Under the pieces are notes generated by a model that was not told the DNA's origin, did not search any database, and saw nothing but the letters and a program-made list of their open reading frames with translations. A DNA stretch of 64,000 bases from Ottelia alismoides (lineage: Eukaryota; Streptophyta; Magnoliopsida; Alismatales; Hydrocharitaceae): positions 372,001 to 436,000 of the forward strand of contig JAZKJV010008883.1 of NCBI GenBank assembly GCA_037367405.1. Reading direction: 5' to 3'. Of this stretch, positions 22,301 to 33,190 are shown in pieces. The translations under genes were made by a program, and so were the position numbers. The stretch's first letter is position 1. Each line of letters starts with the position of its first letter.

Positions 22301-22893
22301 TTTGGAAAAACTCAAAACATGAAAGTTGTATATCTTGATGATATCTACAAGTTTCATGTTGACCAAAAATGGAGATGAGGTCAAATAAAATACAAAAATA
22401 CAAGGGTACAAATATACATACATATAATGTACAATGGGGTCCCAAAACCCAAGTTTTGCATACGAGCTCCGATTTAAATGAAATTGGTCTCATTTTAATG
22501 GTCTCTGAATATGTATTAATCTAAAAGTGAGTAGACCTAGATCGAAGGTTGTATGAGATAGTCTAAGGTCTAAGGTCTCCAACTGGGTTTGGGGTTTTAT
22601 TGAGTAATTTTTCAAGTTAGGAATTTTTGGCCTTTTCCTTATATTATTAGTTAGTAATATATACTATATAGAGTTGGTTTTATTGATTTTGGAGTGGGTA
22701 TACAATACAAATAAATAGGTGAAGAGTTACAAGTGAGTTGGGCTTCTTATTTTATGCAAATATGAATGCTAAAATGCAGATATTATGTATGCATGCATGA
22801 ATGCTAATTATGCAAGATAAGGGGAAATATACAGCTAATTACTCGGGAACAAGACTCTATTTTCAACTTTAAGAGTGATGAATTACATATTCA
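19373..22893 (-). mobile_element. Element A 5' LTR
   Basis: The 3,521-bp LTR is read on the minus strand. It ends in TGACG on the plus strand at 19373 (CGTCA in sense), next to the PBS, and begins TGAATATG in sense at 22893. The GC-rich R/U5 holds long but unconserved ORFs on both strands; the sense frames in the two LTRs are shifted against each other. The TATA box is at 21710-21717. Confidence 0.88.
21710..21717 (-). promoter_or_regulatory. TATA box in element A 5' LTR
   Basis: TATAAATA on the minus strand, matching 1870-1877 in the other LTR. This one would drive the element's genomic RNA. Confidence 0.55.
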
Positions 22894-22898
22894 TCAAT

Positions 22899-25561
22899 AG
22901 GCCCCTGAAAGTTTCGAAAATCGCAAATCATCCCCTGCTCCAGATCAAGTCACGTGCAATGCACACTTTTCTTGGGTAATTTGTGATCTTAATTTTCTTA
23001 TATTTTGTCGTAAAACTTTTGAATAATTGCAATTCAGTCCTCTAGGCCCAGAACTTAAAATCCCATGTCTGTTTGTTTGTTTAAAATACATCTTTTCATT
23101 ACTCAATAAATTCTCAAAAAAATTATGTTATGTTCTTGTTGTATTCCCCTTCATTGTATATACATTTCATAGCATTTTTTATTTGATATTTTAAAAAATT
23201 TAAAAATAATGTCATTTTCTCTGCTTGAAATTTAAAAAATCATAAAAATTTGAATATTTCTCTAAAAATTCCCAAAAAATAGATTATGTTTATTTTATTA
23301 TCTTTTATTTTCTATTCAAATTTTGTGCATTAATTATTTAAAAAACCAAAAAATTTATGTATTCCTCTTTATTGTATATAAATTTCTGTGCATTTTGTTT
23401 TTATTTGATATTTTAAAAAATTCAAATACATTATCATTTTCTCTGCTCGAAAATTGAAAAATCATAAAATTTGAACTAAAATTTCCAAAAAAAATAGATT
23501 AGGTGTATGTTATTGTCTTTGATTTTTTTGTCCAAATTTTGTGCATTAATTATTTATAAAGTCCAAAAAATTGCAAAATACTAAAATTTTTTGAAAAATT
23601 GTAAAAAATTGTAGAAAAAATAAAAAAAATGTGATTTTAGTTCTTGTGTGTAGATATTTGTCTATAATTTATCATAAAAATAATTTGCAGGAGTTTTAGA
23701 CAATTAAATAAATTTTAAGTTGCAAATAACTCTAGGATGTGCATAGTTTTGTATTTTGAGCACTATTTGAATTTTAGAAAAATAGAAAAACATCTGAAAA
23801 TTCTATAAAATTTACCAAAAATATTTTAAAATATATAAAACATAAAAATATTTTTCTGTAATTTTTTGAGCATTTATAAATATTAAAGAGTGTGGTGTGT
23901 GTATTTTTATTTCCTTGTGCATATTGTTTCTCTTTTGAAAATAAAAAAAATTGAAAAATCAAAATCCACTAAAAAATCCTTTATTTTCGAAATTTGACTG
24001 CTGACTTCTTTAATCATGCTCCTTGTGTTCGACCTTGGTCGCTATACCAGGTAAATTAAATAGCGAAAACTACTTACATTGAGTTCTTTATTTTGGCGAA
24101 GCAAGAAAATGCTTGAAGATTGGAGGAGGAGTATCACGGTGCCTCTTTATATGAGACATTCAAAATTGTTCAAATTACAGAGGTATCAAGTTGATGAATC
24201 ATACTATGAAAATTTGGGAACGTGTGATCGAAAGAAGGCTGAGGAAAGTTTCCAACGTAAAAGAAAATCGATTCGAATTCATGCCAGGTCACTCAACTAT
24301 TGAAGCCATCCATTTGCTGAGGAGAACAATGGAGATTTATAAAGCTAAAAGGAAGAACCTCCATATGATCTTTATTGATTTGGAGAAGGCTTATGACTCT
24401 GTCCCACGAGAGATATTGTGGAGAGTTTTGGAGAAGAGACAAGTACATGTCCTATACATTAACCTCATAAAGGACATGTATGATGGGGCTTTATCTTGTG
24501 TAAGGACCTTGTCTGGGAAGATTGACTATTTTGACATCAACATTGGTTTACATCAAGCTTCAGCTTTGAGTCCATTTCTTTTTACTTTGATTATGGACGG
24601 GTTGACAAGTCACATTCAAGATGAGTTACCTTGGTGTATATTCTTTACTGATGATATTGTGTTGTTTGACGAGACTAGAGATGGAGTAAATGAGAAGCTT
24701 GAGGTTTGGAGATATGCTTTGGACACTAAAGGATATCATATAAGTAGGGCTAAGACGGAATATGTGGAGTGCACATTTGATGGAAGCAATGGTGAAGGAA
24801 TTGAGGTGAAGATTGGTGACAATAACATTTGAAAGAGATATTCTTTTAGATATCTGGGATCTATTTTGCAACAGGATGGGGAAATTGATGGAGATGTTAC
24901 TAATAGAATAAAGTAGGCTGGCAAAAGTGGAGAGGACCTCTACTGTTCTCTGTGATAATAAAATTATTTTAAAAATTAAAGAAAAGTTTTACAAAGCAGT
25001 CGTGAGACCTGCTATGCTCTATGGATCTGAATATTGGCCTGTAAACCATAGACATGTGCAGAGAATGGCTGTAGCAGAAATGAAAATGCTAAGGTGGATG
25101 TGTGGACACACACGTAAAGATCAGATTCGGAATGATGCAATAAGAAAGAAAGCTGGTGTAGCTCCGATCGAGGATAAGATGCGAGAAAACCGCTTAAGAT
25201 GGTTTGATCATTTGCAAAGAAGATCAACGGATGCACCAGTTAGGACATGCGAGTGTTGGGATGTTGAGCCAGCTAAGAGAGGGCGAGGAAGGCCCAAGAA
25301 GTGTTAGAAAGAGACTATACGAAGGGATCTTAGTTTTTTGGATATAAGCATGGGATTGACCCAAGATAGATCTGAATGGAGGCAAAGAATCCATGTAGCC
25401 GCCCCATTTAATTGTGGGAAAATTCTTTGTTGTTGTTGTTGTGATATTTTTTCTCTTAAGTGCTTGTATATATTTTTCTTGTTGAGTTAGTCGATTAATT
25501 GGGGTCGCAATGACCGTTGATATATTTGTGTACTTAACCCTAGTTGATCGTTCGCTCATCA
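22899..25561 (+). mobile_element. Element B 5' LTR, 3' portion, interrupted by a LINE
   Basis: Sequence up to the PBS at 25565 matches the end of the element C LTR (about 36070-36993) and, inverted, the LTR at 30386-33190. Shared landmarks are gggtaatttg, gttcgaccttggtcgctatacca and the final gctcatca. The first two-thirds or so of the LTR are missing because element A abuts at 22893; A probably inserted into this LTR. The LINE at 24079-25443 breaks it again. The remaining sequence is strongly AT-rich. Confidence 0.75.
24079..25443 (+). pseudogene. RTE-type LINE, 5'-truncated, RT domain
   Basis: This non-LTR retrotransposon remnant starts inside the RT domain (KKMLEDWRRSITVPLY). One frame at 24191-24832 carries [47 protein letters not shown] and FTDDIVLF. 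The last is the active site, usually FADD, with both Asp kept. After a stop near 24831 and a frameshift, 24927-25307 carries the conserved C-terminal block (AEMKMLRWMCGHTRKDQIRN and RWFDHLQRR). It ends in a ttgttgttgttg tail, typical of plant RTE elements. RT would copy the element's RNA at the nicked target. It is dead by truncation and stops. Confidence 0.9.
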
Positions 25562-25564
25562 GAA

Positions 25565-25582
25565 TGGCACCATTGCTAGGGA
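25565..25582 (+). other. Element B primer binding site (tRNA-Asp)
   Basis: tggcaccattgctaggga, three bases after the LTR end (atca). Two or three transitions from the tRNA-Asp complement. Confidence 0.85.
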
Positions 25583-26889
25583 GCACGGCTTTGTAGTCAG
25601 TTTTCAGCTTTACTTGTCTCGATATATATTATAACCATTTTCTGACCATCTCTTATTTGCTTTTTGTGCGAGGAACCACTTGGAGGACGAATTGGAGCCT
25701 TTTCGGAGGACCCGCCTAGGAGGAAGAGCAGAGAGGATAGAAGATTGTTATTTTATTTTTAGAGAACAATTATCTGTATTGTAATAATTAGACCTTGGAC
25801 ATTTAGACACGTGTACTCGGGGTCTGTTTCCCTGAGTACCGGTGTACTTGGTTGACCTCACCGCTGTTTTCCGTGTTTTATTTTCTCACTTTTATTTTTT
25901 ATTTGTTTCACGTGGATTTTTTATGCTTGAGCCCCTAGATCTAGGTTTCTATTTAATTGAGACAGGTAACATTAGGTCCAATGACCCTAATAGAATATAT
26001 GTTGTTATACAACTCGCTTGGACTTAGTCAAATTAATATGTGCTTCACGATAATAGAAGTTTCTGTTTAGAACGGTTCTCACATTGCATTCATATTGAGT
26101 AGTTTAATTTTTCTCCGCGGGTCATATTGCATGTAGAGCGCTGGAGTCAGGTACACACCTCTATCTCTAGCATTTGCATCCATATTTTCTCGTGCATTGG
26201 CTTTTTCGATTTAACCCCTTGATTCCACTCACATAATTCAAACAGGAAATTGGAAACTCGTTAGACGTTATTTTTGAAAGAAAAAATCCAAAAAAAGAGA
26301 AAAAAATTAAAAATTGGGATTGCTAATTGAACTTGATTCTTAAAATCAAACGTAATTAATTCATACTATTGTTTTGGGGAGAGCAACCCCTCCTTGTTTT
26401 ATTTATCTACAGCGAGAGAGCAACCCACACACTAGGATAGAGCCATACTTCATCTCTCTTCAGACTACTGGTCTTGGGGTTAGTCGTTCTCCAATGAGGA
26501 TCTCTCTGATAGCCGGTGAAGCGGCCCGCGATGTCTTTAGCAGATTCAATTGATCGGGTAGGCTGTAAATGATCCACAATTCATACTGGCTAGGAAAGAT
26601 CTAACTTTAGGATTGGGACATTCTCCTGGGAGCATTGGGTTCCCAACAACTTGCTCTAATCGCTCTGATAGATTGATTTATCACCTAAATTCTAAAAATT
26701 GAGAAGATAATTGACCACATCTTCATAGTTTTTTTGAGTAGGTGAATTGGGTGCATTGTGTTTGTTTGTGATTGATGTGAGTTGGTTACGATCATCATAT
26801 CTAGATCATTAGCAATCGCCTTCTCTTCTTTTTCTATTTGTTTTCTTTTTCCTCCCTTCCTTCATTAACCTATTCATTTCCCTCTCTTT
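25583..26889 (+). other. Element B leader
   Basis: The non-coding leader between PBS and gag is about 1.3 kb. It matches the leader of C (37014-38512) in order and sequence, for example cgagagagcaaccc near 26410 against gcgagagagtgg near 38025, and the splice-like tctaaaattg region near 26690. No gene seen. Confidence 0.6.
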
Positions 26890-28801
26890 ATGATGGGCCA
26901 TACTCCATTTCAGCCGGAATTTGCGGCTACTTCATTTCATTCCCATCATTCCCACCCACTCTCTTAGGAGGTCGGAACTCCGACCGACATCCCATCTTCT
27001 CCCTACCCACCTTCTTATTATGGGCATGATGTCCTAAGAGAAGACACCCGAAGCATTCAAATTGACCAGATACAAGACATGGGTGATCACCTTGCTGAGA
27101 TGAGAGTGCATTCCATAGGAGATCACTTGGAGCAGTTACGAGTTTTAGACGACTTCTGTCTGGGTGATGGATGAGTACCCAAATCAGGAAGCGCAGTCTG
27201 CTTCTACATTGAGTCCCTTCATTATGGATTTAGAGTTCATTAATCAACTGCCGAAGTTTTCATGGGGAGTCCATGAGGAGCCATATATTCATATATCTGA
27301 GTTTGAAGGTTTTTATGGATCACGAGCATACCTAGATATCACTTCTGAGGAGATAATGCTGATGACCTTCCCTTTATAACTTTAGACTAGAGCTTTGAGA
27401 TGGCACAAAGAGTTGGGGAGGAAGTTTGCTACATGGGGCGACCTTCGGATGTTGTTTTTGCCGATATTTTAGCCCCATCGTAGAGCAGAGTTTATGCGGT
27501 CTTGTATTCGAAATTTTTCAGTTGACCCCTAGGAGCCATTGAGAGATTCATGTCTTAGGTTTGTTGACCTATTGAGGAGATTTCCAGATCACGGAATCTC
27601 GAGGTCTGACCTTATTAAGATTTCCATGAGGGGGATGACTGCCGAACAAATTGCATTAGTCATTACCTCGTGTGGTGGTTCAAACCACAGTCCTGATATG
27701 GATTTATTTGAGACCATCTTGAGAGAACTTTCAGACATTCCACATTCATCAGATGATTTATTCGGGACAATACATGAGGGAGATATAACACCAGTTGAGT
27801 GTGTGGCACTTCATGCCGATTTAGACAGCACACACCAGTCCAAGTATGTCGATTTTACTACATTTCTTATGATGGATGTGTTGACCACCATTGTGAGTTC
27901 TCAGAGCCGGACATTGGTCGAGTTCCCTTTGGTTTTACAATCAGAGTTTGTGTCAGTCCCACATTTTCATGTCAAAGATTCTTGGATTCTAGATCTGCTA
28001 GAGTCCCAAGAAATGGAAGAGGAGCCCACATCGCAACCGTCCTTTCAGTCCTTTCAGTATCCATGTCCAGCAGATTCAGTATCCATTCTTCAAAAGATCC
28101 TCTCAGATTCAGATACACATTAGGATCCATCTCACCATAGAGAGCTTGATGAGGGACACTATTTTGATTTCATAGACCTAGATAGTCCCTTACTTAAGCC
28201 GTGTGTCCTTCCACTTGATGATGTCGATATATTTTTGTTGATGATTGACAACATAGATCCCCAGTTCGATTCTGATTCCTCTTTCTTTACCGACGAGCAT
28301 GTATCACTCCCTGAGGGTTATCTGGGGGAGGATGCATTATGTCCCTTGTACTCGGGTTCACTTCCTAGACATGATCCCGATCTGTTGGATCACGAGACCA
28401 AGCCGTCGGTTAGTTCTGATTTCTCTGAGTTCGATTTTTGTCTCCTCGACGACCCTCGTGAGGATGACATGATCTTCGACTTATTCGATGTTTATTCTGA
28501 TTTCTCTACCCTATATACATTGGATATCGATTTTTATAGAGAGTCTCCTGATCATGACCTTCCATATCTAATCGATACAGTGATTAACGTGGAAGATTCC
28601 ATGACTGATCTTTCGTTTTCCGCGTTCGACTTCTTCGGCTCTGCCATTCCACTCCATTCAGACCTTGAGCCAATGATTTATTTTGTGCTACCAGAGCCTG
28701 ATTTTATTCTCCCATATCTTTACCCGGTAGTAGACACCCGCTTGATTGTTTACTTGGGTGTCATAATTTATATTGTTGACCTCGTCGTTGTTCCCCTATA
28801 G
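26890..28801 (+). pseudogene. Element B gag with acidic C-terminal extension
   Basis: The start is ATGATG at 26890, conserved with element C. The Gag core lies at about 27200-27720: YIHISEFEGFYGS, EEIMLMTFPL, GRKFATWGDLR and LRFVDLLRRFPDHGIS, the pattern of the plant retrotransposon gag domain. After it comes a long Asp/Glu/Ser-rich region to 28801 with no CCHC zinc knuckle and no protease, RT or integrase. Gag would package the genomic RNA into particles. Stops near 27170, 27378 and 27470 and a stop at 28122 break the frame. The same two-part layout occurs in C, so the acidic tail is an inherited feature. Confidence 0.8.
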
Positions 28802-28989
28802 AGACTACGACGAAAATACTGTATTCGCATCACAGATGTCGTCCTGAACCTCGATACCGTGTTATCCTAGACTTTGCGCCCAACTAGGAGCATAAACTCT
28901 AGCGCTTGTTGAGAGGTACCTCAACGTTGTTTTACTTGTCTAGATTATTCTGTCCATATTGCACATTCTTTTGTCTAACACCCCATCTC

Positions 28990-29227
28990 CATCTTATAAT
29001 TATGTTATACTTAGGATGCACATTACCCTAAGTATAGGGGGTGTCGGACTTATGATTATCCTTTTGATTCTTTTTACCTCTATTTTGCTGCCTATACTTA
29101 GGGATATTTTACCCTAAGTATAGTGGAGGTAGACACTGTACATTCTAACCCTTGGTTTTCCCCTTGTGTACAGTCTTCTATACTTAGGATTACTTGATCC
29201 TAAGTATAGAAGACTGTACACAAGGGG
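28990..29227 (+). repeat. Hairpin array, element B copy
   Basis: Three hairpins lie about 85 bases apart: 29006-29041, 29091-29123 and 29160-29227. Arms follow the pattern ctatacttagg / cctaagtatag. The third is a perfect 31-bp stem with a 6-base loop, far longer than the others, because its flanks are also inverted. It forms the centre of the B/F fusion. Confidence 0.85.
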
Positions 29228-29639
29228 AAGTAATCCTAAGTATAGAAGACTGTACACAAGGGGAAAACCGAGGGTTAGAATGTAAAGTGTCTACTTCCCT
29301 AAACCCTATTATTGCAACCCCACAACATCATGTCTTTAGACCTCAACATCGCCAGACCAGGTTGAGACGGACTTCCCTCCCTAGAGGAGGACGAGAGGTT
29401 CCTCCTAGATGTATATGCAATTTTTTATAGACTTTTGGATTTTGTAGTTTTTTAAGGATTTTTTAACGAAAAAGGTTTAGAACTATATACAAGTATATAC
29501 AATGACTTTTTTAATAAGGGTTAGGGTTAGTAGATACGATACACATATTTACACGGGAGTGAGTTAATTATTTACAAGAATTAGGTTGATTAGTAATTTA
29601 AAAAAGTATGTATATATAGTTATTTTTTTCATTTCATTT

Positions 29640-29990
29640 TTTTTGTGATGCATATATTCCTCAAACTTATCTGAAAATAATTTTACAAATAATTTTGAAA
29701 ACTATATCCAAAATATTTTTTCAAACAATTTTACAAACAATTGAAAATTATTTTGCAAACATTTTTCAAACAATATGTATAGATTTTTTTCAAAATAATT
29801 TTTCAACTATTTTCAAGACATTTGCAAGTAGTTTTACAAAATAATTTTATTTTTTCACACAAAGAAAAGAAAATTTTTTACACGCCAAAATATTTTTACA
29901 GAGGTTGAAAATATTTTTCAAACATTTCAAATATGTTTTCAAACTACTTTCAAAATATTTTTCAAAATATTTTAACTTGACTTATTAATC
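29640..29990. repeat. Phased AT-tract region, F copy
   Basis: Runs like tttttcaaa and attttgaaaata recur every 10 to 13 bases or so. Equivalent tracts lie at 41430-41775 (C), 45170-45470 (D) and 56520-56840 (H). Confidence 0.6.
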
Positions 29991-30095
29991 AGAATATACA
30001 AAAAGAATTTTGAGGAGATATCTGCATCTTTTTATTAGTTGGTTTTACTGAATTTTACAAGTATGTATACAGTATTTTAGCCATATTAAAAATAC

Positions 30096-30153
30096 GAAAG
30101 TACGAGTTATGGCTAAAGTATATATACAATATATACGACACCCCCTATACTTA
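30096..30153 (-). other. Conserved non-coding box, F copy
   Basis: In sense: TAAGTATAGGGGG, then TGTCGTATATATTG, then CTTTAGCCATAACTCGTAC. Same order as in A, C, D and H. Confidence 0.65.
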
Positions 30154-30285
30154 GCTTGAACTATGTCCTCATATTGATGAGGAAGCTATGAAGAAATACA
30201 TAACTCTTGTTTAGTATTGGAAAACGAAAAGAATGCTATACTACAATGATTGAATAAAAGAATATAATCAATAGAAGTAAGTGAT

Positions 30286-30366
30286 CCTCCTATACTTAGG
30301 ATCAAGTAATCCTAAGTATAGAAGACTATACACAAGTGATCCCCCTATACTTAGGATCAAATAATC
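30286..30366 (-). repeat. Hairpin array, F copy (cut)
   Basis: One full hairpin pairs 30290-30302 with 30309-30321. A second arm (30341-30357) has no partner because the sequence passes straight into the PBS at 30365. Confidence 0.75.
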
Positions 30367-30382
30367 CCCAGCAAAGGTGCCA
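30365..30382 (-). other. Primer binding site (tRNA-Asp), element F
   Basis: The minus strand reads TGGCACCTTTGCTGGGGA, three bases from the LTR at 30386. Gag and pol that should lie to its left are absent; the hairpin region joins it directly. Confidence 0.82.
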
Positions 30383-30962
30383 TTCTGATGAGCTAACGAT
30401 CAACTAGTGTTAAGTATGCAAATATATCAATGGTTGTTGTGAACCCAATTAATCGGCTAAGTCAAGGAGGAAAATATATACAACCACTTAAGAGAAAAAT
30501 ATCAATCAATGAAAAGCAATGTAAGCAGTCTTCGCTATTTAATTTACCTGGTATAACAACCAGGGTCGAACACAAGAAGCACGATTAAAGAACTAAGCAG
30601 TTAAATTTTGAAAATAAAGGATTTTTTAGTTGTTTTTTATTTTCTGTGGATAAAATGTTTTATTGATTAGATAAATAATAATAAATGATTATCTTAATTT
30701 TTGGTAAAAATATGAAAAATTTTGTAATTTTCTATAGTATTTTCTTCTTATTTTTATTTATTTTTCGAGGCTTTTGTTAATATCTTAAAATATAAATATA
30801 GGTAAATATAGTAGTAAACTCTTTTTTTATTTGGTATTTTACATTTTGTTATTTTTTACGTGTATTTTTTATATTTTTAGTTTATTTAAATACACATTTA
30901 GGTAATTTTGCATTTTTTGAATTTATATGTACACTTAAATAAATATGTATATTTATTATATG

Positions 30963-30970
30963 GTTGTATA
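30963..30970. repeat. 8-bp target-site duplication of hAT element, left
   Basis: gttgtata, identical to 32362-32369 at the other end. An 8-bp duplication is the hallmark of hAT insertion. Confidence 0.88.
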
Positions 30971-31234
30971 TAGGGACACAAACGGATGCGGTTATATTCG
31001 TATTCGTTCGTATCCATATTCGTTTTAAAGAGGTTATGGATCTTGTTTTCCTAAAACAGACGAATACAAATATTGGAAAAGAATTTTTTGCGGATACGGA
31101 TACGAATACGAATCCTTCCTTAACGAATACGAATACAAACACGAAAGTTAAAACGAATACGATTACGAATACGAATATTTGTTAATAAAAGAATTATTTT
31201 ATTTAATTTTTTTAATACATAGGGTTTTTCGGTT

Positions 31235-31800
31235 TTTGCCCCCTCCCACTCCCACCCACGCCCGACGCCCTTCTTCCCCTTGAGCCTGTGCGTCCCCTGC
31301 CGTCCCCCTCCGTCTCCGCCCCTCCTGCCGCCCTCCACCACCCACCCAGCCTACGCCGCCCCTCCTGTCGCCTTCCTCCACCACCCGCCCAGCCCGCACC
31401 GCCCCTCCTGCCGCCCTCCTCCACCACCCGCCCAGCCTGCGCCGCCCCTCCTGCCGCCCTCCTCCACCACCCGCCCAGCCCGCGCCGCCCCTCCTGCCGC
31501 CCTCCTCCACCACCCGCCCAGCCCGCGTCGCCCCTCCTGCCGCCCTCCTCCTCCACTCGCCTAGCCCGCGCCGCCCCCTGCCGTCCCCCTCCCACCTCCT
31601 CCGCCCCCACCGCCCCCTTCCGCCCCCTGCCATCGCCCTCCTTCTCCTCCTCCACCACCCGCCCCGACGACGCCCCTGCGGCCCCCTCCTTCCCCTCCGC
31701 CCAGTTCGACCCGCCCCTGCGGCCTGCAGCCTCCTTTCTTCCCCTCCGCCCAGCCCAACGCTGTCCCTGCGGCCCTGCTCCTGCGCCTCCATTTGCGATC
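31235..31800. other. GC-rich cargo segment in the hAT element
   Basis: This is a sharp island of very high GC content inside AT-rich DNA. Pro/Ser/Ala-rich ORFs run on the plus strand and Gly/Arg/Glu-rich ORFs on the minus strand. Their composition follows from the repeat, so I do not call a gene. On the plus strand the right edge reads gattattggtaaatttc, which could be an exon end with a GT donor, so a captured 5' gene fragment is possible. Confidence 0.45.
31315..31570. repeat. 43-bp GC-rich minisatellite
   Basis: About six copies of a unit starting gccgcccctcctgccgccct begin near 31315, 31355, 31398, 31441, 31484 and 31527. The last five starts are spaced exactly 43 bp; the first interval is 40. 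Because 43 is not a multiple of 3, the reading frame rotates from unit to unit. Confidence 0.88.
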
Positions 31801-31879
31801 GATTATTGGTAAATTTCATATTCTTGAAATGTTTTTTTATGTATGAATTATTTTGTTAGAAAGAATTAGAACATTGTTA

Positions 31880-32060
31880 ATGTTATTAAAAGATTCGTAT
31901 GAATGTATGGAATGTATTTGTTTATGAATATGGTTAATGCTATTAGAAGATTCGTATGAATGTATGGAATGTTTTTGTTTATGAATATGGTTAATGTTAT
32001 TAGAAGATTCGTATGAATGTATGGAATGTTTTTGTTTATGAATATGGTTAATGTTATTAG
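31880..32060. repeat. 57-bp tandem repeat
   Basis: Three full units and a partial one carry agattcgtatgaatgtatgg, starting at 31891, 31948 and 32005, exactly 57 bp apart. They contain attcgtat, the same word as the subterminal repeats. The period is 19 codons, so the open frame on the minus strand is a by-product. Confidence 0.88.
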
Positions 32061-32361
32061 AATGTTTTTGTTTATTAGAAGATTCATATAAATTTCAGAT
32101 TCAAGTCATAATATGGAAGTAATGCGGAAGTGATTGCCAAATAATCAGGTACGCTTTTAGATATAATTTTTTTTGCAATATTCGTTTGATATTCGTATTC
32201 GTTCGTAAAAGATTCGTATTCGTATTCGTATTTTGAGGATATGGATCTTGATTTTTTACATTCGTATAACATTCGCATTCGTATTCGTATTCGTAATATA
32301 AAATGAATATGGTTATGGTATGACCTGAGTTCGCATTCGTATTCGTTCGTTTGCATCCCTA

Positions 32362-32369
32362 GTTGTATA
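32362..32369. repeat. 8-bp target-site duplication of hAT element, right
   Basis: gttgtata, identical to 30963-30970. Confidence 0.88.
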
Positions 32370-33190
32370 CATATATAATTCATCTATGTATGACGATAGC
32401 CTTATTTATTTTATTGTATTTTTAGTGTATTAATTTTATTTTAATTGTGTACATATATTTTCAATAATATTTGCACATTTATAAATATACAATAACTTGA
32501 TAAATATAAAGAATAAATATATTGAATATAATATACAAGTATATTGGATAATGGGGCCTAAAACCTAACTTTTGCATCTTAATTTCAAACTGAACTAAAC
32601 CACATTCATTAGATAGCTTATTAAATTTTATATAAAACTAAAGATGAGTTTGGTAATTTTGATACAGTCTGGATATTATACAGGTCTAGAAAATTTTATT
32701 TTTGCATTTTATTTTGTGTGTCTCAGGCTTACTGTGCATTATTTTTTAGTATAATCAGTTTGTATTTTTCTTTGTATTTATATATACAATATTCACGTTG
32801 AGGATTTTGTTATTTGAGGTGTAAAAATAATTAAATAAAATAGGTACCAAAATACGTTAATTGTCAAAAATAATTAGGGTTTTTATTGTGTTTTCTATAC
32901 AATTTCTCTACACTATCTCTCCTAACTTTATTCTTTGTCGACCAAGTCATCATGATGACTTGGTCTCGTGATCTAGGGTTATTCAATACCTATGTTATTC
33001 TATTTCTTTTTTTCCTTTTCTTCCTTTATTTTTTTATTTTGGAATTAAGTACATTATTTATACATTATTTTATACCATATTTTGTATAATTTATAGAATG
33101 TTTATTTTCAGAAATTAATGCTATATATGCATTTAGCTAGGGATTTAAGGTCAAATGAAAGAATAAATGTAATGAAATGAGGAGTTATCA

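Larger units (their letters stand above)
29228..30285 (-). mobile_element. Element F 3' non-coding remnant
   Basis: Read on the minus strand, this follows the same order as the 3' region of element D: the spacer 29228-29299, a block with ttattgcaaccccacaac (29305-29420), an AT tract with phased runs (29600-30000), and the conserved box (30096-30153). The part nearest its own LTR and PPT is missing at the left, where it is fused to B. No gene. Confidence 0.7.
30971..32361. mobile_element. Non-autonomous Ac-like hAT element
   Basis: The element is 1,391 bp. Its ends are inverted: TAGGGACACAAACGG on the left, and TAGGGATGCAAACGA as the complement of the right end. This is close to the Ac/Ds terminus TAGGGATGAAA. 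The 8-bp TSD gttgtata is perfect. Both subterminal regions (30985-31185 and 32170-32355) are packed with copies of tattcg/cgaata, as expected for transposase-binding sites. There is no transposase ORF or BED/dimerisation domain. The middle holds a GC-rich segment with a 43-bp array (31315-31570) and a 57-bp array (31880-32060). Confidence 0.88.
30386..33190 (-). mobile_element. Athila-like LTR holding a hAT element
   Basis: This minus-strand LTR starts TGATAACTCC in sense at 33190 and ends in the sequence complementary to tgatgagctaac at 30386. Without the hAT insert (30971-32361 plus one TSD copy) it is about 1.4 kb. It has a PBS on its left (30365-30382) and a PPT on its right (33191-33210), both in the same orientation. 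That arrangement fits an LTR shared by two tandem elements or left after recombination between LTRs. Confidence 0.78.

Noticed and set aside
31315..31570. CRISPR-like regular spacing
   Set aside because: Units are directly adjacent tandem repeats with no unique spacers, and this is plant DNA.
31199..31819. 206-codon Gly/Arg-rich minus-strand ORF and the Pro-rich plus-strand ORFs in the hAT cargo
   Set aside because: They are translations of a 43-bp GC-rich repeat whose period is not a multiple of 3; the composition is a by-product.
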